DNA of 64,000 nt, taken from assembly GCA_009782555.1 (NCBI GenBank), contig WRIV01000006.1, positions 1 through 64,000 of the forward strand, given 5' to 3'. A program made the translations under genes and the position numbers. Within the stretch, counting starts at the first letter, position 1. Every line of letters starts with the position of its first letter. The notes below the pieces were generated by a model that worked only from the letters and a program-made list of their open reading frames with translations, did no database searches and was not told the origin of the DNA. The DNA comes from Treponema sp. GTDB lineage: Bacteria; Spirochaetota; Spirochaetia; Treponematales; Breznakiellaceae. Positions 47,007-57,723 of this stretch are shown in pieces.

Positions 47007-47528
47007 TTAGGTTATGCGTTCTATTTTTTGATCATCAAGTTCCGCCAGTATTTTACGGTATTTTCTCCCTGTCCCCGGTTCTGCCGCTTCGGGGAACAGG
47101 TCCAGCAAGGGCCGCAGGGCAAAAGCTCGTTCCGCCAAGCGGGGATGAGGAATAATCAGATCACCCGCGGGCATAACCAAATCGCCAAAGAGCAGGATGT
47201 CGATGTCCAGGGTTCGTTCTCCCCAGTGCCGTTCGCAGGAACGGTCTCTGCCATGGCGGGCTTCTATTTCCTGGATTATCACAAACAATTTCCGGGGATC
47301 CGCAGAAAACAAACCGGTGCCGGCAGCATTCAAAAACGGTTCCTGATCCGTCACATACAGAGGATTGGTACGGTACAAGGGAGAAAGCCGGAACCTGCCC
47401 AGATTTTTTTGCAGCTCCGCTGCGGCAGAATTAATAAGTCCCCTGCTGGAAAGGCCCCTATGGGGCCGGTTAGAACCAAGCCCCAGCACGCATGGGACCT
47501 GGAGTTTTTCCGCTAGGATTTCTGACAA
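47007..47528 (-). CDS. folK: 2-amino-4-hydroxy-6-hydroxymethyldihydropteridine diphosphokinase
   Basis: LGLGSNRP...LYRTNPLYVTDQEPFLNAAG...RHWGERTLDIDILLFGD...IPHPRLAERAFALRPL. Confidence 0.95.
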   Translation of the reverse strand: MSEILAEKLQVPCVLGLGSNRPHRGLSSRGLINSAAAELQKNLGRFRLSPLYRTNPLYVTDQEPFLNAAGTGLFSADPRKLFVIIQEIEARHGRDRSCERHWGERTLDIDILLFGDLVMPAGDLIIPHPRLAERAFALRPLLDLFPEAAEPGTGRKYRKILAELDDQKIERIT

Positions 47529-47536
47529 ACCTTGTC

Positions 47537-48844
47537 TTAAAACAGATCACTCCCTATTTCTAAAGGAGTTTCAGGATTTTTTCGCGGCCTTCCAGGCCCG
47601 CGGTGAGCCTCCTGCACAGCATCATGCTGGCCGGACTGGGCCGTCTGGATCTCTCGTTCTAGGGCCGGCATTCCCGTACCCCCTGGGGAATGCATTCCTG
47701 CGGCCAAATTAATCCCGGCGGAAACACCGCCGGGGGAAACAGTGCCGGTGCTTCCAGAACCAGCAGGTTTCGCATCAATGGATCGATCTGGAAACATGAG
47801 TTTCCGGAGTTTTGCTTCGATTTCTGCGGCAAAGCCGGGATTATCCTCCAGAAACTTTTTTGCATTGTCCCTGCCCTGGCCTATTTTTTCTTCACCGTAG
47901 GCATACCATGCTCCCTTCTTGTCGATGATCTCGTACTTAACCGCCGCATCCAAAAGACTTCCGATGGCGGAAACTCCCTTGCCAAAAATAATTTCCAGTT
48001 CGGCCTTTCTGAACGGAGGCGCCACTTTGTTCTTGACCACCTTAACCCTGATCCGGTTTCCCACCGCATCGGAATCCTTTCCCGCTTCGATGGTTTCCAT
48101 CCGGCGTACTTCCAGCCGGACCGAAGAATAAAATTTCAAGGCATTCCCTCCGGTAGTGGTTTCGGGGTTGCCAAACATGATTCCAATCTTCATCCGGATC
48201 TGATTAATGAAGATCAGTAATGTCTTGGATTTGCCTATGATTGCCGTCAGTTTCCGCATGGCCTGGCTCATAAGCCGGGCCTGAAGACCCATCTGGGCAT
48301 CCCCCATATCGCCGTCAATTTCCGCCTGGGGGGTCAGGGCCGCCACGGAGTCCACCACAATAATATCCACTGCCCCGGACCGAACCAGGTTTTCTGTAAT
48401 TTCCAGGGCCTGTTCCCCCGTATCGGGCTGGGAAATCCACAGGTCGTCGATATTGACACCGAGGTTTTTGGCGTACACCGGGTCCAGGGCATGTTCGGCA
48501 TCGATAAAAGCGGCGATCCCCCCCAGTTTCTGGGCCTCCGCAATGGCATGAAGGGCCATGGTGGTTTTCCCTCCCGCCTCAGGACCGTAGATCTCAACGA
48601 TCCTTCCCCGGGGGTATCCCCCAATGCCCAGGGCTTCGTCCAGGAGAATCGACCCGGAAGGGATAGTTTCAATTCCCGTTGTTTTGGCATGGTTCCCCAA
48701 CTGCATCAGGGAACCGGCGCCGTATTGTTTTTCGATTTGAAGCCGGGCCGCTTCCAGGGCTTTTTTCTTTTCTTCAATAGATCCCAGGGGCCCCGAAGCT
48801 CCCAAACCAATCTTGTTTTTTTCCGCGTCGCTCATCTTTGCCAT
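47537..48844 (-). CDS. recA: recombinase A
   Basis: [63 protein letters not shown]. Confidence 0.98.
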   Translation of the reverse strand: MAKMSDAEKNKIGLGASGPLGSIEEKKKALEAARLQIEKQYGAGSLMQLGNHAKTTGIETIPSGSILLDEALGIGGYPRGRIVEIYGPEAGGKTTMALHAIAEAQKLGGIAAFIDAEHALDPVYAKNLGVNIDDLWISQPDTGEQALEITENLVRSGAVDIIVVDSVAALTPQAEIDGDMGDAQMGLQARLMSQAMRKLTAIIGKSKTLLIFINQIRMKIGIMFGNPETTTGGNALKFYSSVRLEVRRMETIEAGKDSDAVGNRIRVKVVKNKVAPPFRKAELEIIFGKGVSAIGSLLDAAVKYEIIDKKGAWYAYGEEKIGQGRDNAKKFLEDNPGFAAEIEAKLRKLMFPDRSIDAKPAGSGSTGTVSPGGVSAGINLAAGMHSPGGTGMPALEREIQTAQSGQHDAVQEAHRGPGRPRKNPETPLEIGSDLF

Positions 48845-48985
48845 CCTTTCCCTCCCCTTTATGTATGTATGGCAACAATGTGGTTATTGCTTGCATTTCT
48901 TTTGTTGTCTATGTAAAATACCAGATTTTCATAAAAGATGGAATATCTTAAAAGCACAAATTGAAAAACCGAACGCAATTGGAGT

Positions 48986-49492
48986 CTAGTTAGCTCCACT
49001 CACCTTTTCAAACTTTGCACTGCCGATATGACAGTAACCACCCGGATTTTTTTCCAAATACTTTTGGTGATACTCCTCGGCGGGGTAATAGTTTTCCAGC
49101 GGTTTTACCTCAACAACAACCAGGTTGTCCAGGTTTTTTTGCAATGTCTCTATTGATTTGAGAATGATTTCCCGGTCCGCCTCGTCAATATAGTATATCC
49201 CGGTACGATATTGTATTCCGGAATCGGCGCCTTGGCGGTTCAAAGTTGTGGGGTTAATCACATCGTAGTATTTTTCCAACAGCACATTTAGGCAAATCAC
49301 CAACGGATCGTATTCAACCCTCACTGTTTCGGCATGGCCGGTGTTATTGCAGCAAACTTCTTTATAGGAAGGATTTTCCGTGCGGCCGTTGGCATAGCCC
49401 GCCAATGTGGATGTAACTCCCTGTATCAGGGAAAAATATTTTTCCAATCCCCAAAAACAGCCTCCGGCAAGATAAATTGTTTTCATTAACAC
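48986..49492 (-). CDS. msrA: peptide methionine sulfoxide reductase MsrA
   Basis: IYLAGGCFWGLEKYFSLIQGVTSTLAGYANG. Confidence 0.96.
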   Translation of the reverse strand: MLMKTIYLAGGCFWGLEKYFSLIQGVTSTLAGYANGRTENPSYKEVCCNNTGHAETVRVEYDPLVICLNVLLEKYYDVINPTTLNRQGADSGIQYRTGIYYIDEADREIILKSIETLQKNLDNLVVVEVKPLENYYPAEEYHQKYLEKNPGGYCHIGSAKFEKVSGAN

Positions 49493-49546
49493 AATGATAC
49501 ACCTGATCTCCCGTTCAAAAAACCCTATTCGTTTTGAGAAGCGGCA

Positions 49547-51238
49547 TCAGCATGGCAGCCGCAGCCTGAATGTTGAACCCTCTCCGGCATGGCTTTCTAC
49601 CTCGGCGGTTCCGTTGTGGAGAAAGGCTATATGGCGGACTATGGCAAGGCCGAGGCCGGTACCTCCCGCTTCACGGCTGCGGGATCGGTCTACCCGGTAG
49701 AAGCGCTCAAAGAGCCGCCCTAGATGCTCGGCGGGAATACCTATGCCTTTATCCTTTACCTCAATAACAAGCATCCCTTCTTCCCGGAAAGCATTAATTT
49801 TTATCCGGGAATCCGAACCGGAATATTTTATGCCGTTATCAAGCAGATTAACCAAAGCCTGAATGATAAAAGAACTGTGGAGTTTTGCAAAAAGATCAGG
49901 AGAACAGAAAACCTCAACGGAAATGTTCTTTTTTCGCGTGGCGATCTCAACCATACAGACAGCTTCAACAATGAGGGGCTTTAGTGCCGTTTCTTCCATT
50001 GGAGGCCGGGAATTGCTTCCGTCTTCCAGGCTGACAAGTGTCAAAAGATCGTTTGTAAGGTTTTCCATGGTTTGAGCATTCTTCCTGATAATTTCTACAT
50101 AACGCAGTATCTCTTCCCTATCCTCCGGCGGAGAATCAAGGATGGTTTCGGAAAACCCTTTTACCACCTGAATGGGGGTACGCAATTCATGGGAAACATT
50201 TGCGGCAAAATCCTTGCGGATCTGCTCTAGTTTTACCAGACGGCTGATATCTTCTAGTACGATAATAATACCCCTGCTTTTTATAAGGGGGGTAACAAAT
50301 ACCCGGTAATGCTGTTCAGCGCCTGAAATATACCGCTTAATAACCAATTCAAAAGTATTGTCCGAAGACAGCACCCGCCTGGCCGCATCTTCCAGTTCAT
50401 CCGAACGGCTGAATTCCAAAAGAGATATGCCTCCCAAGAATATATCCTTTTCATCATCTCCTGCATCAAAGCCAAAAAGAGAACATGCTTTTGGATTTAT
50501 CATGGTGATTTTTAAATTTGAGTCCAGGGCGATTACACCTTCAGACATGCCGTTAAGAATTGCCTGGAGGCGCTGGCTTTCTTCCCCGGCTTCTTTGGCT
50601 TTTGTTTTTAATTCGCGTGTTTTTTCTTCCAGCTCTGCTTTCTGTTTTACCTGTATCGAATAGGAAAGACGGCGGGAAAAAAAATAAAGCCCGGCACAAA
50701 CACTCAAAATTATAAGAAATCCGGCTGAAAGAAACGGGAATGTAAATTTAAGAAGACGTGAAAAAAAGTTTGGCACCTGCCGGGAAATGCGGAGTATCCC
50801 TGCGGTTTCTCCGCTTGAATCTTTGACAGCAAGGGCGGCGTAGATGTATTCCTGCCCAAGGGTTGCCGATTGCCGGCGGGCGGTTCCTGTTCCTGTGATT
50901 ATTGCGGCCTGAAATTCGGGCCGCGCCAGATGATCTTCCATTTCGGCGCTGTCAGCATTGGTATCAAAGATAACCTGTCCATTTCTGCCGATCAGCGTTA
51001 TTCGGCAGGGCACAGAATTCCCGACCCGGGAACTCCAGTCTTCCGCCGCGCCTTCTTCCGTAAAAACAGAAACCGGTGTCAAGTTTCCGAGGGTTATTAC
51101 CGTTTCTTTCAAGTTTTCGGTGTTGATTTCATTGTACTGAGCACCGGAAATGCGAAGAACCCCGGTAATAAAATAGGCGGCTATGATCAGCACCGCCAGA
51201 GCGATAATTGCAAAACTTTTTTTCAAAATTCCTGTCAT
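49547..51238 (-). CDS. phoR: phosphate regulon sensor histidine kinase PhoR
   Basis: FAANVSHELRTPIQVVKGFSETIL; GTGLGLAIVRHIAFLH; adjacent to phoB and pst. Confidence 0.93.
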   Translation of the reverse strand: MTGILKKSFAIIALAVLIIAAYFITGVLRISGAQYNEINTENLKETVITLGNLTPVSVFTEEGAAEDWSSRVGNSVPCRITLIGRNGQVIFDTNADSAEMEDHLARPEFQAAIITGTGTARRQSATLGQEYIYAALAVKDSSGETAGILRISRQVPNFFSRLLKFTFPFLSAGFLIILSVCAGLYFFSRRLSYSIQVKQKAELEEKTRELKTKAKEAGEESQRLQAILNGMSEGVIALDSNLKITMINPKACSLFGFDAGDDEKDIFLGGISLLEFSRSDELEDAARRVLSSDNTFELVIKRYISGAEQHYRVFVTPLIKSRGIIIVLEDISRLVKLEQIRKDFAANVSHELRTPIQVVKGFSETILDSPPEDREEILRYVEIIRKNAQTMENLTNDLLTLVSLEDGSNSRPPMEETALKPLIVEAVCMVEIATRKKNISVEVFCSPDLFAKLHSSFIIQALVNLLDNGIKYSGSDSRIKINAFREEGMLVIEVKDKGIGIPAEHLGRLFERFYRVDRSRSREAGGTGLGLAIVRHIAFLHNGTAEVESHAGEGSTFRLRLPC

Positions 51239-51271
51239 GGCAGCCTCGTTGTTGGGAGCAGCATCCGGTAA

Positions 51272-51982
51272 TTAATCATTAATCTCTGTTCTAAACCGGT
51301 AGCCCACGCTCCGGATGGTTTCTATCATATTTCCAGCTTCCCCTAATTTTTTTCTCAGCCCCATTATTTGCACGTCCACAGATCGATCCGTAACGGGGTA
51401 ATCGCCGCCCCGGACGGCGGTGATAAGTTTCTGCCGTGAAAAAACTATATCAGGATGACTCATAAAACAGGCGAGAATAGCGAATTCGGTGGCGAATAAA
51501 TCGAGGGGTTTATCATCCAAAAAAGCCGCATGCTTTTCTACATCAATGATAAGTTTTCCGTGCTGCCAAAAGGTTTTTGAGGAATCTTCACCTTCTAAAG
51601 CTGTAAGTTCATTTCTCCGGAGGCCGGCCCGGATACGGGCCGCAAGCACACGGGGGCTGTACGGTTTTACCACATAATCATCAGCACCGAGTTCCAGTCC
51701 TGCAACAACATCCGCTTCCTCTCCCCGGGCGGTACACAGAATCACCGGCAGCCTTTGGAACTTTTTTTCTTCTCTAATTTTTTTTAAAGTCTTAATGCCA
51801 TCCATGCCTGGAAGCATGATGTCCAGGATAACGCAATCCACTCTTTTGGCTTGAAGAGCCTTAAGTCCTTCCTCGCCGGTTGTAACCTGAATCAGCGTCC
51901 ATCCATCCCGGGTAAAAGCGTATTTCAGCATTTCCTGTATTTCAGTGTCATCTTCAATTATCAGTATCTGCTCAGCCCCCAT
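51272..51982 (-). CDS. phoB: phosphate regulon response regulator PhoB/PhoP
   Basis: Receiver (VDCVILDIMLPGMDGIKTL) plus winged-helix (RQKLITAVRGGDYPVTDRSVDVQIMGLRKKLGE). Confidence 0.93.
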   Translation of the reverse strand: MGAEQILIIEDDTEIQEMLKYAFTRDGWTLIQVTTGEEGLKALQAKRVDCVILDIMLPGMDGIKTLKKIREEKKFQRLPVILCTARGEEADVVAGLELGADDYVVKPYSPRVLAARIRAGLRRNELTALEGEDSSKTFWQHGKLIIDVEKHAAFLDDKPLDLFATEFAILACFMSHPDIVFSRQKLITAVRGGDYPVTDRSVDVQIMGLRKKLGEAGNMIETIRSVGYRFRTEIND

Positions 51983-52685
51983 TTTTTTTCCTGATAAACC
52001 GTACCGGGTTCAATTCTTCATGGCTGCCTTCAGTCATAAAAATAATCCCTTCGCAGATATTGGTTATATGATCCCCCAGGCGTTCCATGTATCCGGAAAG
52101 CCGAAGAAGCCGGGATGCAGCCTTTACCATTTTTGGATTTTCCTTAATAAAGGCAAGTACTTCATCGGTAAGTTCTTTATGTTCGGCGTCTATCCCATTA
52201 TCCATAGCCGCCGCTTTCCGGGCTGCCTCGTTGTTCCGCGTGAGATAGGCCAAAAACGCCGCTTTGAGCATTTCCAATCCGGTCTCGGCCATACGCTCTA
52301 TCCTTTCCGTTGAGCGGAAGGCTGGCCGGCCTGACAGTTTTACCGCCGTCTTGGTCAGGTGAATTCCGTAATCGTCCACACGCTCCAAATTCGAAGTAAG
52401 CCTAAAAACCGTTACCAATTCCCGAAGGTCGCCGGCGACAGGCTGCTGGGTTGCGATGAGAACCATGGCCATGTCTTCGATCCTGATCTGCATCGTGTCA
52501 ATAATTTTGCCGGTCTCTTTTACCTCTTCCGCCAGTTCTTCATCGCCGGTCTTGAGTATAGTAATCGATTTCCCAAGATTTTCTTCAACCATGGCGGCCA
52601 TTAAAGTCAATTCCCGCCGCAGTTTGTCCATTTCTTCCAGTAATGAGCTCCGTGTCTGCATGATCTCCTTCCTTCCCTTAACCAA
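51972..52685 (-). CDS. phoU: phosphate transport system regulatory protein PhoU
   Basis: [47 protein letters not shown]. Confidence 0.95.
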   Translation of the reverse strand: MVKGRKEIMQTRSSLLEEMDKLRRELTLMAAMVEENLGKSITILKTGDEELAEEVKETGKIIDTMQIRIEDMAMVLIATQQPVAGDLRELVTVFRLTSNLERVDDYGIHLTKTAVKLSGRPAFRSTERIERMAETGLEMLKAAFLAYLTRNNEAARKAAAMDNGIDAEHKELTDEVLAFIKENPKMVKAASRLLRLSGYMERLGDHITNICEGIIFMTEGSHEELNPVRFIRKKNGG

Positions 52686-53442
52686 ACCGGCCCGAAATAT
52701 AATCTTCGGTGCGCTTGTCCCTGGGGTTGGTAAAAACGGATTTTGTTTCCCCGTATTCTATCAAATCCCCTAACAGGAAAAAAGCTGTCCGATCGCTGAC
52801 GCGGGCAGCCTGATTCATGGAATGGGTAACGATGATAATACTAAAATCCCGTTTTAATTCTCCGATCAGTTCTTCAATTCTTCCCGTGGCTATCGGGTCA
52901 AGGGCACTGGTCGGTTCGTCCATAAGGATTATTTCCGGCGACATCGCTATGCTTCGGGCGATACAGAGCCGCTGCTGCTGCCCGCCGGAAAGGCTCTGTG
53001 CTGATTTTTTTAGCCTGTCCTTTACCTCGTCCCACAGCGCCGCCTTGATCAATGACTGTTCAACCAATTCAGCAAGTTTCTTTTTATCCTTTATTCCCTG
53101 CATCCGTCTGCCGTAGGCGACATTGTCAAAGATACTCATGTTAAAGGGATTCGGTTTTTGGAAAACCATTCCTACCCGCGTCCGCAGTTCACTTACATCC
53201 ATGTTACCGTAAATATCTTCGCCGTCAAGGATTACTTCTCCCGTCATCCGGCACGAAGGGATAAGATCGTTCATTCGGTTAAGCACGCGGATAAAAGTCG
53301 ATTTTCCGCACCCCGAAGGGCCGATAAGAGCTGCCGCCTCGTTATTATCCAAATCGAAATAAATATGTTTCAGAGCCTGAACCTCGCCGTAATAAAGGTC
53401 AAGGTTATGAACCTGTAATTTTTCTCCTTTCATCAGTTCCAC
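52678..53442 (-). CDS. pstB: phosphate ABC transporter ATP-binding protein PstB
   Basis: [52 protein letters not shown]. Confidence 0.97.
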   Translation of the reverse strand: MELMKGEKLQVHNLDLYYGEVQALKHIYFDLDNNEAAALIGPSGCGKSTFIRVLNRMNDLIPSCRMTGEVILDGEDIYGNMDVSELRTRVGMVFQKPNPFNMSIFDNVAYGRRMQGIKDKKKLAELVEQSLIKAALWDEVKDRLKKSAQSLSGGQQQRLCIARSIAMSPEIILMDEPTSALDPIATGRIEELIGELKRDFSIIIVTHSMNQAARVSDRTAFFLLGDLIEYGETKSVFTNPRDKRTEDYISGRFG

Positions 53443-53448
53443 CGGACT

Positions 53449-54294
53449 TTAATCCGAATTCTCCCCGGCGGCGGTAAAACTTCTGCCGGCGATTTTAACC
53501 GCCGTATTGATAACAAGCACCAGAACGATCAAAACCGCCGCTGCGGTAAAGGCCTGGGCAAAATCGTCCGGAGAGAGAGCCTCCTTTGTAAGGTAATAAA
53601 GATGTATCGTCAGAGTGCGTCCGGGTTCGAAAATCGTTTTGGGCAGGTTGCGGGCGATACCCACGGTAAGAAGTACCGGCGCTGATTCCCCAACAACCCG
53701 GCCTGCGGCAAGGATCGCTGCGGTAAGGATTCCGGGCAGGGACGGCGGCAAAACAGCGTGAATAATAGTTTGAAATTTTGTCGCCCCCAGGGAAAGGGAT
53801 CCTTCCCGGTATGAATTCGGTACGGTCTTAAGGGCTTCTTCGGTGGTTCTGATGATCACCGGGAGGATCATGATGCTCAATGTAAGACTTCCGGCGATAA
53901 TCGATTGACCTAGATTAAATAACCGGCAAAAAAACAAAAGTCCGAAGAGGCCGTAAATAATCGAAGGGATGCCCGCCAGAGTGTCAATCGCTATGCCGAG
54001 AAACCGGCTGATTTTCGATTTTAGAGCATATTCGTGAAGATAAACTGCGGTCATGATCCCCACAGGCAGGGCAACCGACAGGGACACAACCACCGTCCAT
54101 GTAGTGCTTACAATCATGGGAATAAGACTGGTATGCAAGGGGCCGAATATAAATGAAAGCTTAGCCCCCCCCGCGGACTGGAGAATAATATATGCGACGA
54201 TGCCGATAAGGGATGCCCCCACTAATACGGATGCAAAAACCATAAGGCCGTAAAAGAAGCCGTCTATGGTCTTTCTTTTTTTAATGGTTTTCAT
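53449..54294 (-). CDS. pstA: phosphate ABC transporter permease PstA
   Basis: GIPSIIYGLFGLLFF; VGESAPVLLTVG; permease EAA-type loop. Confidence 0.95.
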   Translation of the reverse strand: MKTIKKRKTIDGFFYGLMVFASVLVGASLIGIVAYIILQSAGGAKLSFIFGPLHTSLIPMIVSTTWTVVVSLSVALPVGIMTAVYLHEYALKSKISRFLGIAIDTLAGIPSIIYGLFGLLFFCRLFNLGQSIIAGSLTLSIMILPVIIRTTEEALKTVPNSYREGSLSLGATKFQTIIHAVLPPSLPGILTAAILAAGRVVGESAPVLLTVGIARNLPKTIFEPGRTLTIHLYYLTKEALSPDDFAQAFTAAAVLIVLVLVINTAVKIAGRSFTAAGENSD

Positions 54295-55484
54295 CAGCCT
54301 TCTTCCCCGTTTTTGCGGCGTATAAAAAGGATAATGCTGTTAAGGATAAGTATCATTATTAACAAAACCACTCCTATCGAAAAAAGCATATTCGAATGTC
54401 TGCCTTCGGCATACCCCATTTCCAGGGCAATGGTAGCTGTAAGAGTCCGTATGCCTTCCAGGGGGCTGGTTATCTGCACTGAATTTCCGGCGACAAGAAT
54501 CACCGCCATTGTTTCTCCTACCGCCCGGGAAAACCCCAGTATGATGCCGGCAAGCACGCCGGATCTTGCGTGGGGTAAAACCACATACAATGCTGTCTGC
54601 ATTTTACTTGCCCCCACTGCCAGTGATGCCTCACGCCGGGAACGGGGCACCGCCCGTAGGCATTTTTCCGACACGGCGATGATCGTGGGGAGGATCATTA
54701 TCGCCAAAACTATCACTGCCGCAAGGAGGCTGTTTCCGGAGGGGATTTTGAAAATATTTTTAATTGCCGGCACAATCACCATAAGGCCGAAAAAGCCGTA
54801 CACAACCGACGGGATGCCGGCCAAAAGTTCAACCCCGCTCCGCAGGATACCTGCCAGTTTATACGGAAGAAACTCGGACATAAAAAGGGAGCAGAGTATG
54901 GCAATCGGCACCCCTAAAAGCAGGGCTCCAAAACAGGCAAAAAGACTCCCCAAAATCATGGGGAGTATGCCATAGACTTTTTCGTCTGTCGGAAGCCAAC
55001 TCCTGCCGCCGATAAATTTAAAAAAATTGTAAGGAGGTTCGGGAAGAAGGATGTGTATCTTTTGGGAAAGGGTGGCAATAGTTCCAGGGTATGTTACCGA
55101 GCAGGTGTAGGCATCGGGAAACCCAACCGTACCGTCCCCGGCTTCTATGGGCCGTAAGAGGACGGTTCGGCCTTTTTTGCCCGGTGCAAGACGGAATTCC
55201 AGTTCCTTTTCTTCACCACGGTTAACAAAATTTACCAAGACGTTTTTTGTATCCCATGGCAGCGTTATAAAGCCCTGGGGATCTTCGTACACCTCGCCGT
55301 TAATTGTGATGCTGTCGAACCTTTCGGTAACCAAACGCAGCGTTTTGGCAGTAGGAAAGAAAAATGCCTGCACTCCCTGGACAAAGATAAAGACAACAAT
55401 GGCCCCCAGAGCGGCGACTCCGGTTAAGGAGAAGACCCTGAAGAGCCATGCAAACGCTGTATCGGTAAAACGACGCGGCAACAT
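54294..55484 (-). CDS. pstC: phosphate ABC transporter permease PstC (with enlarged periplasmic segment)
   Basis: GIPSVVYGFFGLMVI; SRAVGETMAVILVAGN; about 130 aa between TM1 and TM2. Confidence 0.95.
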   Translation of the reverse strand: MLPRRFTDTAFAWLFRVFSLTGVAALGAIVVFIFVQGVQAFFFPTAKTLRLVTERFDSITINGEVYEDPQGFITLPWDTKNVLVNFVNRGEEKELEFRLAPGKKGRTVLLRPIEAGDGTVGFPDAYTCSVTYPGTIATLSQKIHILLPEPPYNFFKFIGGRSWLPTDEKVYGILPMILGSLFACFGALLLGVPIAILCSLFMSEFLPYKLAGILRSGVELLAGIPSVVYGFFGLMVIVPAIKNIFKIPSGNSLLAAVIVLAIMILPTIIAVSEKCLRAVPRSRREASLAVGASKMQTALYVVLPHARSGVLAGIILGFSRAVGETMAVILVAGNSVQITSPLEGIRTLTATIALEMGYAEGRHSNMLFSIGVVLLIMILILNSIILFIRRKNGEEG

Positions 55485-55503
55485 CCGTGTTTTTAAAACC
55501 TTC

Positions 55504-56346
55504 TTATTTTATGCTGATCCAGCTTTTCTCTACAATGGTCTGCCCCGCGTCCATGGTCCAGTCCAAAAATGCCTGAGTAGCGGGATGAATGGCAGCGCCT
55601 TTTTTGGTTATAAGTATGAAAGGCCGGGCAATTTTGTATGTTCCCCCCTTTACGTTCTCCTTTGTTGCTGCGACTCCGTCAACACTGACGGCTTTCGCAG
55701 TATTGTCAACAGAACCAAGGGAGATGTACCCAATGGCTTCAGTATTACCGGCCACTGCAGACTTGATGGCGCCCGTCCCATCGAAAATAATAGCGTTCGA
55801 CACGAGTTCTCCGTCCTTGAATCCGACAAGCTCTTGAAAAGCGCCCCTGGTCCCTGAACCGGGTTCCCGGGAAATCACTGCGATACCACCGGTCTTACCG
55901 TTCGCGGCGGCGCCAAGCTGCTGCCATTGGGTAATAGTTCCGGTGTAAATATCCTTAATCTGGGCCATGGTAAGACCGGAGACGGGACTTGAGTTATTCA
56001 TAATAACCGCTATGCCGTCAATCGCTACAATGTGCGGTTCAAGGCCTTTCCCGATTTCGGCGGGGGTCAATTCCCGGCTGGACATACCGATTTCGTAGGT
56101 GCCGTTATCGGTGCCTGTAATTCCGTCTCCGGAACCAGTACCGCTAACGGTAATTTTCACGCTGCCGTGGGATTGTTCATAATCGGCCTGGAATAATTCC
56201 ATGAGGGGTGTCACGGAAGTGGAACCGCCCACAGAAATCGTGTGAGTTTGAACAGTCACTGGCTGGGATTTTTCATTCGAACAGTTCATGAAAACAAAAC
56301 CCGCGGCCAGGACAAAAACCGAAAAAATGCACAAAAATTTTTTCAC
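55504..56346 (-). CDS. pstS: phosphate ABC transporter substrate-binding protein PstS
   Basis: SVGGSTSVTPLMELFQADYEQSHGSVKITVSGTGSGDGI; VISREPGSGTRGAFQELVG; lipobox FMNCS. Confidence 0.96.
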   Translation of the reverse strand: MKKFLCIFSVFVLAAGFVFMNCSNEKSQPVTVQTHTISVGGSTSVTPLMELFQADYEQSHGSVKITVSGTGSGDGITGTDNGTYEIGMSSRELTPAEIGKGLEPHIVAIDGIAVIMNNSSPVSGLTMAQIKDIYTGTITQWQQLGAAANGKTGGIAVISREPGSGTRGAFQELVGFKDGELVSNAIIFDGTGAIKSAVAGNTEAIGYISLGSVDNTAKAVSVDGVAATKENVKGGTYKIARPFILITKKGAAIHPATQAFLDWTMDAGQTIVEKSWISIK

Positions 56347-56391
56347 CGCTTGCTCCTATAAAGTTAAGATGGTTCAAACGTATTGTTTAAG

Positions 56392-56430
56392 TGTTAGAAA
56401 ATGATGAGGAAATTGTTAAAATTTGGTTAA
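56392..56430 (-). promoter_or_regulatory. candidate Pho box upstream of pstS
   Basis: On minus strand TTAACC (56430), TTAACA (56419), CTAACA (56397) with spacings 11 and 22 bp. Confidence 0.45.
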
Positions 56431-56615
56431 CCTGGTTTTTTTAAAACTCCATCGGTTATTCAAAGGACTTTATGGCAAATTCGCGATTATATCATGGGCA
56501 GCTTAGTTTTTCCCTGCAGTTCTCTGCCATTAATAATCCTCAAGCCCTGCCTTGACACTGGTTCACCGTGATCTAAGGGCTGGCAGAAAATGGCCCGTTC
56601 CGGTATAATCAGGAT

Positions 56616-57713
56616 ATGAATGAATTTGTCATCACCGCCACCAGGACGATGAAGTCCTACGCCGCCGGGGTGGTTGCCCTAGTGACAAAATTCTCCAGTT
56701 TTTCTTCCTTTGCATCTTCCATAAACGGTATTGATCTGCTCAGCACCGATCGTTTTGCGGACGGCGAAAAAGAAGTGGTCATCGGCTCTTCCATCCGGGG
56801 AAAAGACATCTTTCTTTTTGCCAGCTGCGCCCGGAACGAGGCGGGGCTCGGCGTGGACGAAGCAAAAATAGAACTGTACCATGCGGTGGACGCCCTGAAA
56901 CGGGCCCAGGCGGCTTCGATCATCGTTTTTGAACCCTATATGTCCTGTTCCCGGTCGGACCGGACCACCCGCCGCAGTTCCGTGGGGCTTTGGGGCCACC
57001 TAAAGATTCTTTCCAGCCTGGGGGCCCGGCACTTTGTTACCTACCAGCTCCATTCGGATAAATCCCAATCGATGCTCGATCCCGCCCGCTGTGTAATTGA
57101 CGACATCCCCGCCCTGCGGCTGCTCAAACAAAGGCTCTGCGATGTATATATCCGGGACCTGGATACGCTGCACCGGATAAGAAACAACTGGGCTTTTTGT
57201 TCCGTCGATGCCGGAGGAGAAAAACTGACCCGCCGCATTGCTAATTCCTTTGGGCTGCCCTTGGTGGTGGCCCACAAACAACGGGATTATTCCCGGCAAA
57301 ATTCCGTGGAATGTGTCAATATCCTTTCTGCAGAACCGGTGGAAGGCAAAATACTGTGGGTTGTGGACGATATGATCGATACCGCAGGATCGATTGATAC
57401 CTTGATCCGGGCCCTGGCCCCTATGAAACCCGCCGAGGTCAATCTAATGGCGATTCACCCGGTTTTTTCGTCCCCTGCCATGGAACGACTGAAAAAACTG
57501 TCCGAGGAAAAGCTCGTCAACCATATCATCGTCAGTGATACGGTAAACTGCCCCCCTTCTGAAGCGACACAAATTCCCGGTCTGGAAATTGTCCCTTCGA
57601 TAGGTCTTTCCGCCAAGGTTATCAAAACCATTGCCAGTAATGGTTCCATGGCAAAACTGTTGGACACGTTTGACGCGGAGCAGTACCTGAAATCCCCTAC
57701 CCTGTTCACTTGA
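56616..57713 (+). CDS. prs: ribose-phosphate pyrophosphokinase family protein
   Basis: DRFADGEKEVVI; VVDDMIDTAGSIDTLIRAL (PRPP loop); HSDKSQSMLDP. Confidence 0.9.
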   Translation: MNEFVITATRTMKSYAAGVVALVTKFSSFSSFASSINGIDLLSTDRFADGEKEVVIGSSIRGKDIFLFASCARNEAGLGVDEAKIELYHAVDALKRAQAASIIVFEPYMSCSRSDRTTRRSSVGLWGHLKILSSLGARHFVTYQLHSDKSQSMLDPARCVIDDIPALRLLKQRLCDVYIRDLDTLHRIRNNWAFCSVDAGGEKLTRRIANSFGLPLVVAHKQRDYSRQNSVECVNILSAEPVEGKILWVVDDMIDTAGSIDTLIRALAPMKPAEVNLMAIHPVFSSPAMERLKKLSEEKLVNHIIVSDTVNCPPSEATQIPGLEIVPSIGLSAKVIKTIASNGSMAKLLDTFDAEQYLKSPTLFT

Positions 57714-57723
57714 TTGGAGCACC

